Positions 42,229-49,414 of a stretch of 64,000 bases of DNA are shown one piece after another. The position numbers and the translations under genes are program-made. Source of the stretch: an uncultured Collinsella sp. GTDB taxonomy: Bacteria > Actinomycetota > Coriobacteriia > Coriobacteriales > Coriobacteriaceae. The stretch lies in assembly GCA_900546825.1 (NCBI GenBank), contig UREE01000003.1:13664-77663 (forward strand), given 5' to 3'. The notes under the pieces are model-generated. The model had not been told where the DNA came from. It was given only the letters and a program-made list of their open reading frames with translations, and did no database searches. Positions within the stretch are counted from its first letter, which is position 1. Every line of letters starts with the position of its first letter.

Positions 42229-43904
42229 TGAAGGAGCTTTCCGAGGTCCTGCAGGATTGGGAGGCCGTGATCGGCCTGGAGATCCATACCGAGCTCACCG
42301 CACTCGATACCAAGATGTTCTGCAACTGCAAGCTTAGCCACGATGACGAGCCCAACGCCAACGTGTGTCCGGTGTGTCTGGGCCTGCCCGGCGCCCTGCC
42401 GGTGCCCAATAAGCGCGCCATCGAGAGCATCGTCAAGGCCGGTCTCGCCACCAACTGCGAGATCCAGCGCCACTCGATGTTCTACCGCAAGCACTACTTC
42501 TATCCCGATATGGCCAAGAACTTCCAGACCACGCAGGGTCCGGTCGCTTTTGCCATGTACGGCCACCTGGATCTTGATGTGACCGGTCGCGGTGCCGCTG
42601 AGCGCCCCGATTGCGCGTTTGGTGAGGCCGAGGCCCAGAGCCTGGCGAGCGCTTCGGCCAACGCCGAGGGCCTGTCCACGTCCATGACGTCGACCATGCG
42701 CGAGGGCAACCAGCGTGCCGGCCACCTGGCCAGCTACGATGCATCTAACCTGCAGATGCCTGAGCGCCGCGAGGACGGTTCCTACACGGTGCCCATCCGC
42801 ATCCTGCGCATCCACATGGAGGAGGACGCCGCCAAGATGGTGCACGTGGGCGGTGCCGAGGGCCGCATTACCGCCGCGGCCGAGTCGCTCGTCGACTACA
42901 ACCGCTGCGGCACGCCGCTCATCGAGCTCGTCACCGAGCCCGATCTGCGCACGCCCGAGGAAGCGCGCCTGTTTATGGAGAAGCTCCGCCGCATCTTTGT
43001 GACGCTGGGCATTTCCGATTGCTCCATGGAGAAGGGTTCCATGCGCTGCGACGGCAACGTGTCGCTACGTCGCCGCGGCGAGACCAAGCTGGGCACCAAG
43101 ACCGAGCTCAAGAACCTCAACTCGTTTAAGAGCCTGCATGACGGCCTAGCCTACGAGATCTGCCGCCAGGCCGAGGTGCTCGAGGAGGGCGGCATTATCT
43201 ACCAGGAGACCCGCCACTGGGAGCCTAGTCGCAAGCGCACCGTGGTCATGCGTGTGAAGGAAACGGCCGACGACTACCGTCTGTTCCCCGATCCCGATTT
43301 GGCGCCGTTCGATCTGGACGATGAGTTTATCGACCGTTGCCGTGGCGAGATCCCCGAGCTGCCCGATGCCAAGCGCGCCCGTTTTGAGGCCGACTTTGGC
43401 ATTAAGGCGGCCGATGCCGAGCAGATCGCCGGCGACCCGGAGTTTGCCGAGTTCTTTGAGGCCGCCGCTGCCGGCATGGCTGGCAAGGAGGCCCAGACGG
43501 TCGCAAACCTGCTGGTCAACGAGATGATTGCCTACCTTAAGGGTGTGGGTCTCTCGCTGACCGAGTCCGGTATTGCGCCGGCTCAGGTGGCAGCCCTTGC
43601 CAAGCTGCTGGCGACCGATGCCATCAGTTCCAACCAGGCGCACGAGGTCTTTGAGGCCATGGCCCAGACCGGCGACGACCCCAACAAGATCGTCGACGAG
43701 CGTGGTATGCGTCAGGTGAGCGATGCCGGCGCGCTGCAGCCGATCGTGGACGAGGTACTGGCAAACTGTGCCGAGCAGGCGCAGCAGTACCGCGACGGCA
43801 ACCAGAAGGTCATCGGCTTTTTGGTGGGTCAGTGCATGAAGGCGAGCCGCGGCAAGGGCAACCCGAAGCTCTTCAACGAGTTGCTGAGAACGTCGCTCTC
43901 GTAA
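42228..43904 (+). CDS. gatB: Asp-tRNA(Asn)/Glu-tRNA(Gln) amidotransferase subunit B
   Basis: 558 residues, somewhat longer than many GatB (about 480-500). It activates the misacylated tRNA with ATP. Seen: WEAVIGLEIHTEL at the start, CNCKLSHDDEPNANVCPVCLGLPGALP (zinc-type Cys), FYRKHYFYPDMAKNFQTTQ, RCDGNVSLRRRGETKLGTKTE, and a C-terminal YqeY-like helical domain (MKASRGKGNPKLFNELL). Extra length appears to be an insertion after residue about 120 (ERPDCAFGEAEAQSLASASA). Ends a three-gene operon. Confidence 0.95.
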   Translation: MKELSEVLQDWEAVIGLEIHTELTALDTKMFCNCKLSHDDEPNANVCPVCLGLPGALPVPNKRAIESIVKAGLATNCEIQRHSMFYRKHYFYPDMAKNFQTTQGPVAFAMYGHLDLDVTGRGAAERPDCAFGEAEAQSLASASANAEGLSTSMTSTMREGNQRAGHLASYDASNLQMPERREDGSYTVPIRILRIHMEEDAAKMVHVGGAEGRITAAAESLVDYNRCGTPLIELVTEPDLRTPEEARLFMEKLRRIFVTLGISDCSMEKGSMRCDGNVSLRRRGETKLGTKTELKNLNSFKSLHDGLAYEICRQAEVLEEGGIIYQETRHWEPSRKRTVVMRVKETADDYRLFPDPDLAPFDLDDEFIDRCRGEIPELPDAKRARFEADFGIKAADAEQIAGDPEFAEFFEAAAAGMAGKEAQTVANLLVNEMIAYLKGVGLSLTESGIAPAQVAALAKLLATDAISSNQAHEVFEAMAQTGDDPNKIVDERGMRQVSDAGALQPIVDEVLANCAEQAQQYRDGNQKVIGFLVGQCMKASRGKGNPKLFNELLRTSLS

Positions 43905-43907
43905 ACG

Positions 43908-44050
43908 GGAACCCGGGAGCCCCGGCGGGGCGGGTGCTTCCTCAAAATTTCAAACAGTCCTGCGCAAGACGAAGGCCACATTAAGTGGCCTTCTTTGCGT
44001 GCGGAACTCATTTTGAGCAAGCACCCGCCCCGCCGGGGCTTCCGGGTTCC
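43908..44050. repeat. 40-bp-arm inverted repeat enclosing a family D hairpin
   Basis: Arms 43908-43947 and 44011-44050 match at 38 of 40 positions (GGAACCCGG..AGCCCCGGCG...). The 63-nt centre holds family D copy 2 on the minus strand, with its stem GAAGGCCAC / GTGGCCTTC around the invariant loop (43971-43993). It starts 4 bp after the gatB stop and could act as a very strong terminator. Confidence 0.85.
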
Positions 44051-44129
44051 GCAACGACTCGGCCGTTCGGGTCAGGCGGGCTGAATTGAATAGAGTGAAT
44101 GGGCGCGCCGTTGGCACGCCCATTGTTTT
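44045..44129 (+). terminator. Duplicated terminator module, copy 1
   Basis: GGTTCCG..ACGACTCGGCCG, TTCGGGTCAGGCGGGCTGAA, then a hairpin AATGGGCG...CGCCCATT followed by GTTTT. Copy 2 begins 128 bp later. Confidence 0.7.
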
Positions 44130-44172
44130 GAAGGGAACTCATTGAGAGGCAAGGCCCTGCGCCCGGCCCCTC

Positions 44173-44255
44173 GGTTCCGTGACGACTCGGCCGTTCGGGT
44201 CAGGCGGGCTGAATGGAATTTGGTGAATGAGGGCGCCGATGGCGCCCTCATTCTT
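44173..44255 (+). terminator. Duplicated terminator module, copy 2
   Basis: Same 5' sequence as copy 1, but the hairpin is GAATGAGGGCGCC / GGCGCCCTCATTC (perfect 13 bp, 3-nt loop) followed by TTTATATAT. On the other strand it ends at the AraC stop codon. Confidence 0.75.
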
Positions 44256-45253
44256 TATATATGTTGGGAGCGCCAAGCGGTGGGGGTGGTGCCGGTGTGT
44301 TGCTTGAAGGCTTGGGCAAAGGCGGCCTGCTGAGGGTAGCCTAGACGCTCTGCGACCTGCGCTATCGTGAGCGAGCTATCGGCCAAAAGGTCCTGTGCTC
44401 GCTCCATACGGCGTCTGCGGATGTAGGCGCCCAGGGACTCGCCAGTTTGGGCCTTAAAGGTGGCGCATAGCTTGGAGCGGCTCGTGTAGAGCCTCTCGGC
44501 CACCTCGTTGATACCCACATGTTTGCCCTTGTCGAGCGAGTGTTCTACAAGGCTCGTCGCTTCTTCGGCAATGGTCACGCTGACGCGTGTGTCTGCCGCC
44601 TGCCGCGCCTGCTTGTGGGCCGCGCGCGAACAGGCGAGCTCTGCGACCATGGTCTCCACGATGCCTTGCATATAGACGTGTCCGCCTACGGTGCGGGCGC
44701 GTTCCTCGTTAATCCGGCGCAGCGTGTGGCAGATGGCAGACGTCGCCTCCTCGTGCCATGGCTCGGCAAACGCCTCGAAGATTCCCGCGAACTCGGTGGG
44801 ATAGCGGTGCTCCAGTTCGTCAAAAAATCCAGGCAAAAAGAGCACCGAGCGCGAGTGATAAAGCTGCCCTGCAAACAGCGGACTTAGCTCCTCGCCGCAG
44901 CTATCTTGGATAAAGCTGCACACCGCGCTGTTCGGCCACGGCCCGCGCAGTGGCTTAAGGTTCGCAGGCGTTATGCCAGCCTTGGGCATGCATATGAGCG
45001 TGGGGGCGCTGACCTCGCTCACGCACGCGTACGGTTCGGGCGTGTATTCGGCTAGGTGCATGTTGTGCATCGGGGTAATGAAATGCTCCATGACGATGCA
45101 GGTGGGGGAAAGGGGCATGATCCATGCGCGTCCGTGCGCCCGATCGTTTGCCACCTCACCGGTAAAGACGGCGCCCTTGCCGGAAAGCTGCAGGCCAAAC
45201 TGCTCAAATTGCGGTGCGTAGAGCTCGGTTATATCGGTTGCTGCCCGCCGCAT
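44255..45253 (-). CDS. AraC-family transcriptional regulator
   Basis: About 332 residues. The C-terminal two-helix-turn-helix domain (about 235-330) is clear: GINEVAERLYTSRSKLCATFK, ESLGAYIRRRRMERAQDLL, LTIAQVAERLGYPQQAAFAQAFK. The N-terminal half has no recognised ligand motif. ATG at 45253 is given; a TTG two codons upstream (45259) is better spaced from AGGGGA and may be the true start. It is divergent from an ABC exporter pair, the arrangement seen in siderophore or peptide exporter loci of the YbtA type, so it probably activates them (inference). Confidence 0.87.
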   Translation of the reverse strand: MRRAATDITELYAPQFEQFGLQLSGKGAVFTGEVANDRAHGRAWIMPLSPTCIVMEHFITPMHNMHLAEYTPEPYACVSEVSAPTLICMPKAGITPANLKPLRGPWPNSAVCSFIQDSCGEELSPLFAGQLYHSRSVLFLPGFFDELEHRYPTEFAGIFEAFAEPWHEEATSAICHTLRRINEERARTVGGHVYMQGIVETMVAELACSRAAHKQARQAADTRVSVTIAEEATSLVEHSLDKGKHVGINEVAERLYTSRSKLCATFKAQTGESLGAYIRRRRMERAQDLLADSSLTIAQVAERLGYPQQAAFAQAFKQHTGTTPTAWRSQHI

Positions 45254-45333
45254 TTTCAAAAGCGTCCCCTTCCTTTGCGGAAACGTCCACGCCTGGCTCG
45301 ATTGTGTGCCTCGGCTAACACGCCAATGATAAG

Positions 45334-45365
45334 TTTCTAACGGTTAACTCTCAAGCCGTTAGAAA
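45334..45365. promoter_or_regulatory. Inverted repeat overlapping the ABC gene ribosome-binding site
   Basis: TTTCTAACGG / CCGTTAGAAA perfect 10-bp arms with a 12-nt centre; the right arm runs into the GAAAGGAA site of the gene at 45374. It could be an AraC operator or an mRNA hairpin that masks the site. Confidence 0.55.
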
Positions 45366-45373
45366 GGAATCTC

Positions 45374-47197
45374 ATGGCAAAGGGATCAAAAAGGGAAGGC
45401 GGCGGCATCGGCGAGCTGCTTGCATATGCCGGCGACCGTAAATTCCTAACGTATTTGGGCATGGCCCTCTCGGCGTTCTCGCAGCTGTTGAGCTTTGGCC
45501 CGTACGTGTGCATCTGGCTTGTTGCGCGAGATCTTATCGCCGTGGCGCCTAACTGGAGCGAGGCCGCCGACATCGCGATGTATGGTTGGTGGGCTGTCGG
45601 TTTTGCCCTGGCAAGCATCGTGGTCTATTTCGTGGGACTCATGTGCACGCACCTGTCCGCGTTTCGCTGCGCATCCAATATCCGCAAGACCACGAGCGAG
45701 CATCTGCTTAAGCTGCCGCTCGGCTACTTTGACACGCACGCCACCGGTGAGCTGCGCCGTATCGTAGACGGCTGCGCCGCCTCTACCGAGACGCTGCTCG
45801 CACACATGCTGCCCGATATTGCCGGCGCCACCGCCATGGTCGTGGGCCTGCTCGTGCTGCTTTTTGCCCTCGATTGGCGTTTGGGCGCGGCATGCTTAAT
45901 CTCGGTCGTTGTTTCGTTTTGCGCCATGGCCACCATGATGAGCGGCAAGGGCGGCGAGTTTATGAAGGCCTACATGGGTGCGCTGGTCAAGATGAACAAG
46001 ACCGGCACCGAATACGTACGCGGCATCCCCGTGGTCAAGGTATTCCAGCAGACGGTCTACTCCTTTAAGGCGTTCCATGATGCGATCGCCGAATACGCCG
46101 ACATGGCGCAAAACTATGCGGGTACGTTTTGCCGAGGTCCGCAGGTGCTCAACCTTACCGCGCTCAACGGCCTTGTGGCATTCCTTTTGCCCGTGGCGCT
46201 ACTGTTGGCACCGGGCGAGACGGACTTCGCGCACTTTATGGTCAACTTTACGTTTTACGCAATCTTTTCGGCCGTGGTGCCGACGGCCATGACCAAGCTT
46301 ATGTTTGTGGGCGAGGCCTCTCAGATGAGTGCCGATTCGCTGGCGCGCATCCGAAGCGTTATGGATTCCAAGCAGCTCTCCGTGCCTGCCCAGCCCAAGC
46401 ACCCTGCTGGCAGCGATGTGCGCTTTGAGGACGTGAGCTTTACCTACGAGGGTGCCGAAGCGCCTGCCGTCGATCATGTGAGCTTTAGCGTTCCCGCAGG
46501 CAGCACCCTTGCGCTGGTGGGCCCCTCGGGCGGCGGCAAGTCGACCTGCGCAAGCCTGATCCCGCGTTTTTGGGATGTTTGTTCGGGTCGCGTGCTTGTG
46601 GGCGGCGTAGACGTTCGCGACATGGACCCGCACGAGCTTATGGACCAGGTTGCCTTCGTGTTCCAGACCAACCAGCTGTTCCGGCAAACACTTGCCGATA
46701 ACGTGCGTGCCTCCAAGCCCACGGCCACTGACGACGAAGTGCGTGCGGCCCTCTCCGCAGCTCAGTGCGACGACATTGTGGCCAAGCTCCCGCAGGGTAT
46801 TAACACCATGCTCGGTGCTGGAGGGGCATATCTTTCGGGCGGCGAGGTGCAGCGCGTAGCACTCGCCCGCGCGATCCTTAAAGACGCGCCTATCGTGGTG
46901 CTCGATGAGGCCACGGCGTTTGCCGACCCCGAGAACGAGGCGCTCATCCAGCGTGCCTTTAGCAAGCTGGCGGCGGGTCGCACAGTCATTATGATCGCGC
47001 ACCGGCTTTCGACCGTGGTGGGGGCCGACAAGATCGTGGTGCTCAACCAAGGTAGCGTGCAGGAGACTGGCACCCATGCCGAGCTGCTGTCCCAAAACGG
47101 TCTATACGCCAAGATGTGGGCCGAATACGAACAGGCCGCGAGCTGGAAGATCACTGCTGCCGCGGATGCCGCCGTCACGAAGGGAGGCGAGGCCTAA
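45374..47197 (+). CDS. ABC transporter, membrane plus ATPase, first of a pair
   Basis: 607 residues: six membrane helices (about 25-310), then an ATPase with Walker A LVGPSGGGKSTC, signature LSGGEVQRVAL, Walker B IVVLDEATAFAD with the catalytic Glu, and IAHRLST. YbtP/YbtQ-like and IrtA/B-like iron-siderophore systems and several peptide exporters share this layout. It is followed at once by the second half-transporter (ATG right after the stop), so the pair forms a heterodimer. Substrate not known. Confidence 0.9.
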   Translation: MAKGSKREGGGIGELLAYAGDRKFLTYLGMALSAFSQLLSFGPYVCIWLVARDLIAVAPNWSEAADIAMYGWWAVGFALASIVVYFVGLMCTHLSAFRCASNIRKTTSEHLLKLPLGYFDTHATGELRRIVDGCAASTETLLAHMLPDIAGATAMVVGLLVLLFALDWRLGAACLISVVVSFCAMATMMSGKGGEFMKAYMGALVKMNKTGTEYVRGIPVVKVFQQTVYSFKAFHDAIAEYADMAQNYAGTFCRGPQVLNLTALNGLVAFLLPVALLLAPGETDFAHFMVNFTFYAIFSAVVPTAMTKLMFVGEASQMSADSLARIRSVMDSKQLSVPAQPKHPAGSDVRFEDVSFTYEGAEAPAVDHVSFSVPAGSTLALVGPSGGGKSTCASLIPRFWDVCSGRVLVGGVDVRDMDPHELMDQVAFVFQTNQLFRQTLADNVRASKPTATDDEVRAALSAAQCDDIVAKLPQGINTMLGAGGAYLSGGEVQRVALARAILKDAPIVVLDEATAFADPENEALIQRAFSKLAAGRTVIMIAHRLSTVVGADKIVVLNQGSVQETGTHAELLSQNGLYAKMWAEYEQAASWKITAAADAAVTKGGEA

Positions 47198-48955
47198 ATG
47201 TTCGCCTCATTCCAAAAGAAGTACTTCCTATCCGATAAAGGCGTCGCCGGCGTAAAACGCGGCATTTTCTGGACCGCGCTCACCAATCTCATTACCATGG
47301 CCGGCATGGGCTTATTGTTCCTGGTCATGGCCGGTTTTGTCGAACATCTCGCCACCGGTGCCGACCTGCCGGATGCCCTGCCGATTGTGGGCGGCCTCCT
47401 GGTCTTTTTCGTGTTGCTCTTTGCCTCTAACTGGCAGCAGTATTACTACACCTACTGCATCTTTTACGAGGAGTGCGGCAAGCAGCGTATGGAGATTGCC
47501 GAGCGCTTGCGCAAACTGCCGCTGTCGTTTTTTGGTCGTCGTGATCTGGCCGATTTAACCGAGACCATCATGGGTGACGTCCAGGCCATGGAGCACGCCT
47601 ACAGCCACGTGCTGGGAGAGCTTTGGGGTGCCATCATCGCAAGCGTCATTGTGTTCGTGGCGTCGCTGTTCTTTTGCTGGCAGCTGGCGATTGCGGCGTT
47701 TTGGAGCGTTCCCGTGGCCTTTGCCGTGCTGTATCTGACGCGCGGCCCCATGATCCCGGTGTTCGACCATGTGCGTGCCGAGAAGGTCAAGGTTACCGAG
47801 GCGATCCAGGAGACGCTCGACTGCGTGCGCGAGATCCGCGCCACCAACCAGGAGGCTCATTATCTTGAGGGGCTCAACGCCGTGATCGATGCCGAGGAGC
47901 GCGAGACCACCAAGGGCGAGCTCGCCAATGGGCTTTTGGTCAACTCCGCCTTTGCCATCCTGCGCCTGGGGATTGCCACCACGTTGGTCACGGGCGCTGC
48001 GATGGTCGCCTCCGGCCAGGTCGACTTTTTGATGATGTTTGCCTTCCTGCTTATGGTGAGCCGCATCTATGCGCCCTTTGATCAGGCGCTGATGCTGATG
48101 TCCGAGCTGTTTGCCGCCGAGTCGTCGGCCAAGCGCATGCGTTCCATCATGGAAGAGCCCGTGGCGCGGGGCAGCGAGCAGTTTGAGCTCGTAGGTCATG
48201 ACGTGGTGTTCGATCACGTGGCATTTGGTTATGGTGCGGGCGAGGACGGCCGCGCTGGCGAGAAAGTTCTTACCGATGTGAGCTTTGCCGCCAAAGAAGG
48301 GGAGGTCACGGCACTGGTCGGTCCTTCGGGTTCCGGTAAGTCCACGGTGAGCCGCCTGGCCGCGCGCTTTTGGGACGCCACCGAAGGCACGGTCACCGTG
48401 GGCGGCGTGGATGTTGCGAGCGTGGATCCCGAGGTGTTGCTGCGCGACTACGCCATTGTGTTCCAAGACGTGTTGCTCTTTGGCGACACGGTGATGGGAA
48501 ACATCCGTCTTGGTCGTCGCGATGCCACCGATGAGGAAGTGCTTGCTGCCGCGCGTGCCGCCAACTGCGACGAGTTTGTGAGCCGCATGCCGCAGGGCTA
48601 TGACACCATGATCGGCGAGAACGGCTCCAAGCTGTCCGGCGGTGAGCGCCAGCGCATCTCTATCGCCCGTGCGCTGCTCAAAGACGCGCCGATCGTGTTG
48701 CTGGACGAGGCGACGGCGAGTTTGGATGTGGAGAACGAGACCGTGGTGCAGCAGGCGCTTTCCCGCCTGCTCGCAGGCAAGACGGTTATCGTGATCGCCC
48801 ACCGTATGCGCACGGTAGAAAATGCCGATAAGATCGTTGTGCTCAAGGATGGTGTGGTAGCCGAGCAGGGCACTCCGGCGCAGCTCAAGGCGGCAGGTGG
48901 AGAATTCGCCCGCATGGTGGCGCTGCAAAAGGAAGCAGCTACCTGGCAGTTGTAA
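47198..48955 (+). CDS. ABC transporter, membrane plus ATPase, second of a pair
   Basis: 585 residues. Membrane domain, then Walker A LVGPSGSGKSTV, signature LSGGERQRISI, Walker B IVLLDEATASLD and IAHRMRT. Both partners keep a catalytic Glu, unlike the pair at 20.8-24.5 kb. The start directly abuts the previous stop, with AAGGGAGGCG upstream in that gene. The two are probably driven by the divergent AraC protein. Confidence 0.9.
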   Translation: MFASFQKKYFLSDKGVAGVKRGIFWTALTNLITMAGMGLLFLVMAGFVEHLATGADLPDALPIVGGLLVFFVLLFASNWQQYYYTYCIFYEECGKQRMEIAERLRKLPLSFFGRRDLADLTETIMGDVQAMEHAYSHVLGELWGAIIASVIVFVASLFFCWQLAIAAFWSVPVAFAVLYLTRGPMIPVFDHVRAEKVKVTEAIQETLDCVREIRATNQEAHYLEGLNAVIDAEERETTKGELANGLLVNSAFAILRLGIATTLVTGAAMVASGQVDFLMMFAFLLMVSRIYAPFDQALMLMSELFAAESSAKRMRSIMEEPVARGSEQFELVGHDVVFDHVAFGYGAGEDGRAGEKVLTDVSFAAKEGEVTALVGPSGSGKSTVSRLAARFWDATEGTVTVGGVDVASVDPEVLLRDYAIVFQDVLLFGDTVMGNIRLGRRDATDEEVLAAARAANCDEFVSRMPQGYDTMIGENGSKLSGGERQRISIARALLKDAPIVLLDEATASLDVENETVVQQALSRLLAGKTVIVIAHRMRTVENADKIVVLKDGVVAEQGTPAQLKAAGGEFARMVALQKEAATWQL

Positions 48956-48963
48956 GAAGGGGC

Positions 48964-48981
48964 AAAGGGACAGTCCCTTTC
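48964..48981 (+). terminator. Hairpin behind the ABC pair
   Basis: AAAGGGACAGTCCCTTT is a short palindrome 9 bp after the stop, without a clear T-run; a weak terminator. Confidence 0.45.
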
Positions 48982-48986
48982 TCACA

Positions 48987-49059
48987 TTGACAATCGGTTA
49001 CTCCGCATCGTTAATTTTCAAAAGGTTAGCCATGGCTGACCTAGATAGTTAGATAAAAT
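48987..49059 (+). promoter_or_regulatory. Promoter with a DtxR/MntR-like operator
   Basis: TTGACA (48987-48992), 18-bp spacer and TTAATT (49011-49016); a second -10-like TAAAAT is near 49054. Between them, 49023-49042 reads AGGTTAGCCATGGCTGACCT, a near-perfect palindrome of the AGGTTAGC..GCTAACCT type bound by DtxR-family metal regulators. Confidence 0.6.
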
Positions 49060-49150
49060 TGAGATATTTCAAAAGCGTGCTCGAGCAAACTTGTTTACTC
49101 GGGTGCTGAGGCACCGTGCCGCGTCCAATGCGGCAAAAGGGAGAAACAAC

Positions 49151-49396
49151 ATGAAGAAGTCCACGTTCAACACCCTGCTTGTTGGTGGCGGTTTTCTGCT
49201 TGGTACGGCCGGCATCAAGCTGCTCACCAGCGCTCCGGTAAAGAACGCCTGCGTGCAGGGTATCGCGTGCGGTATGCGCATCAAGAACGGCTACCAGGAC
49301 ATGGTCGAGCAGGCCAAGGCCGAGGTCGACGACATGGTTGCCGAGGCTGCTTACATCACCCAGAGCGAGGCCGCTGCGGACAAGGCAGCCGAGTAG
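49151..49396 (+). CDS. Small membrane-associated protein preceding a P-type ATPase (DUF6110-like)
   Basis: 81 residues. One hydrophobic N-terminal span (LLVGGGFLLGTAGIKLL), then KNACVQGIACGMRIKNGYQDM and an acidic helical tail. It resembles the short DUF6110-type proteins commonly beside heavy-metal P-type ATPases. The ATG at 49151 has AAGGGAG upstream. It ends 18 bp before the ATPase, in one transcript behind the metal-type operator, so a helper role in metal transport is likely (inference). Confidence 0.7.
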   Translation: MKKSTFNTLLVGGGFLLGTAGIKLLTSAPVKNACVQGIACGMRIKNGYQDMVEQAKAEVDDMVAEAAYITQSEAAADKAAE

Positions 49397-49414
49397 CACT
49401 CCCAGGCATAAACA

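Larger units (their letters stand above)
43905..44254. other. Structured gap between gatB and the AraC gene
   Basis: 350 bp without a gene, almost entirely the giant inverted repeat and the two terminator modules listed separately. Confidence 0.7.
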
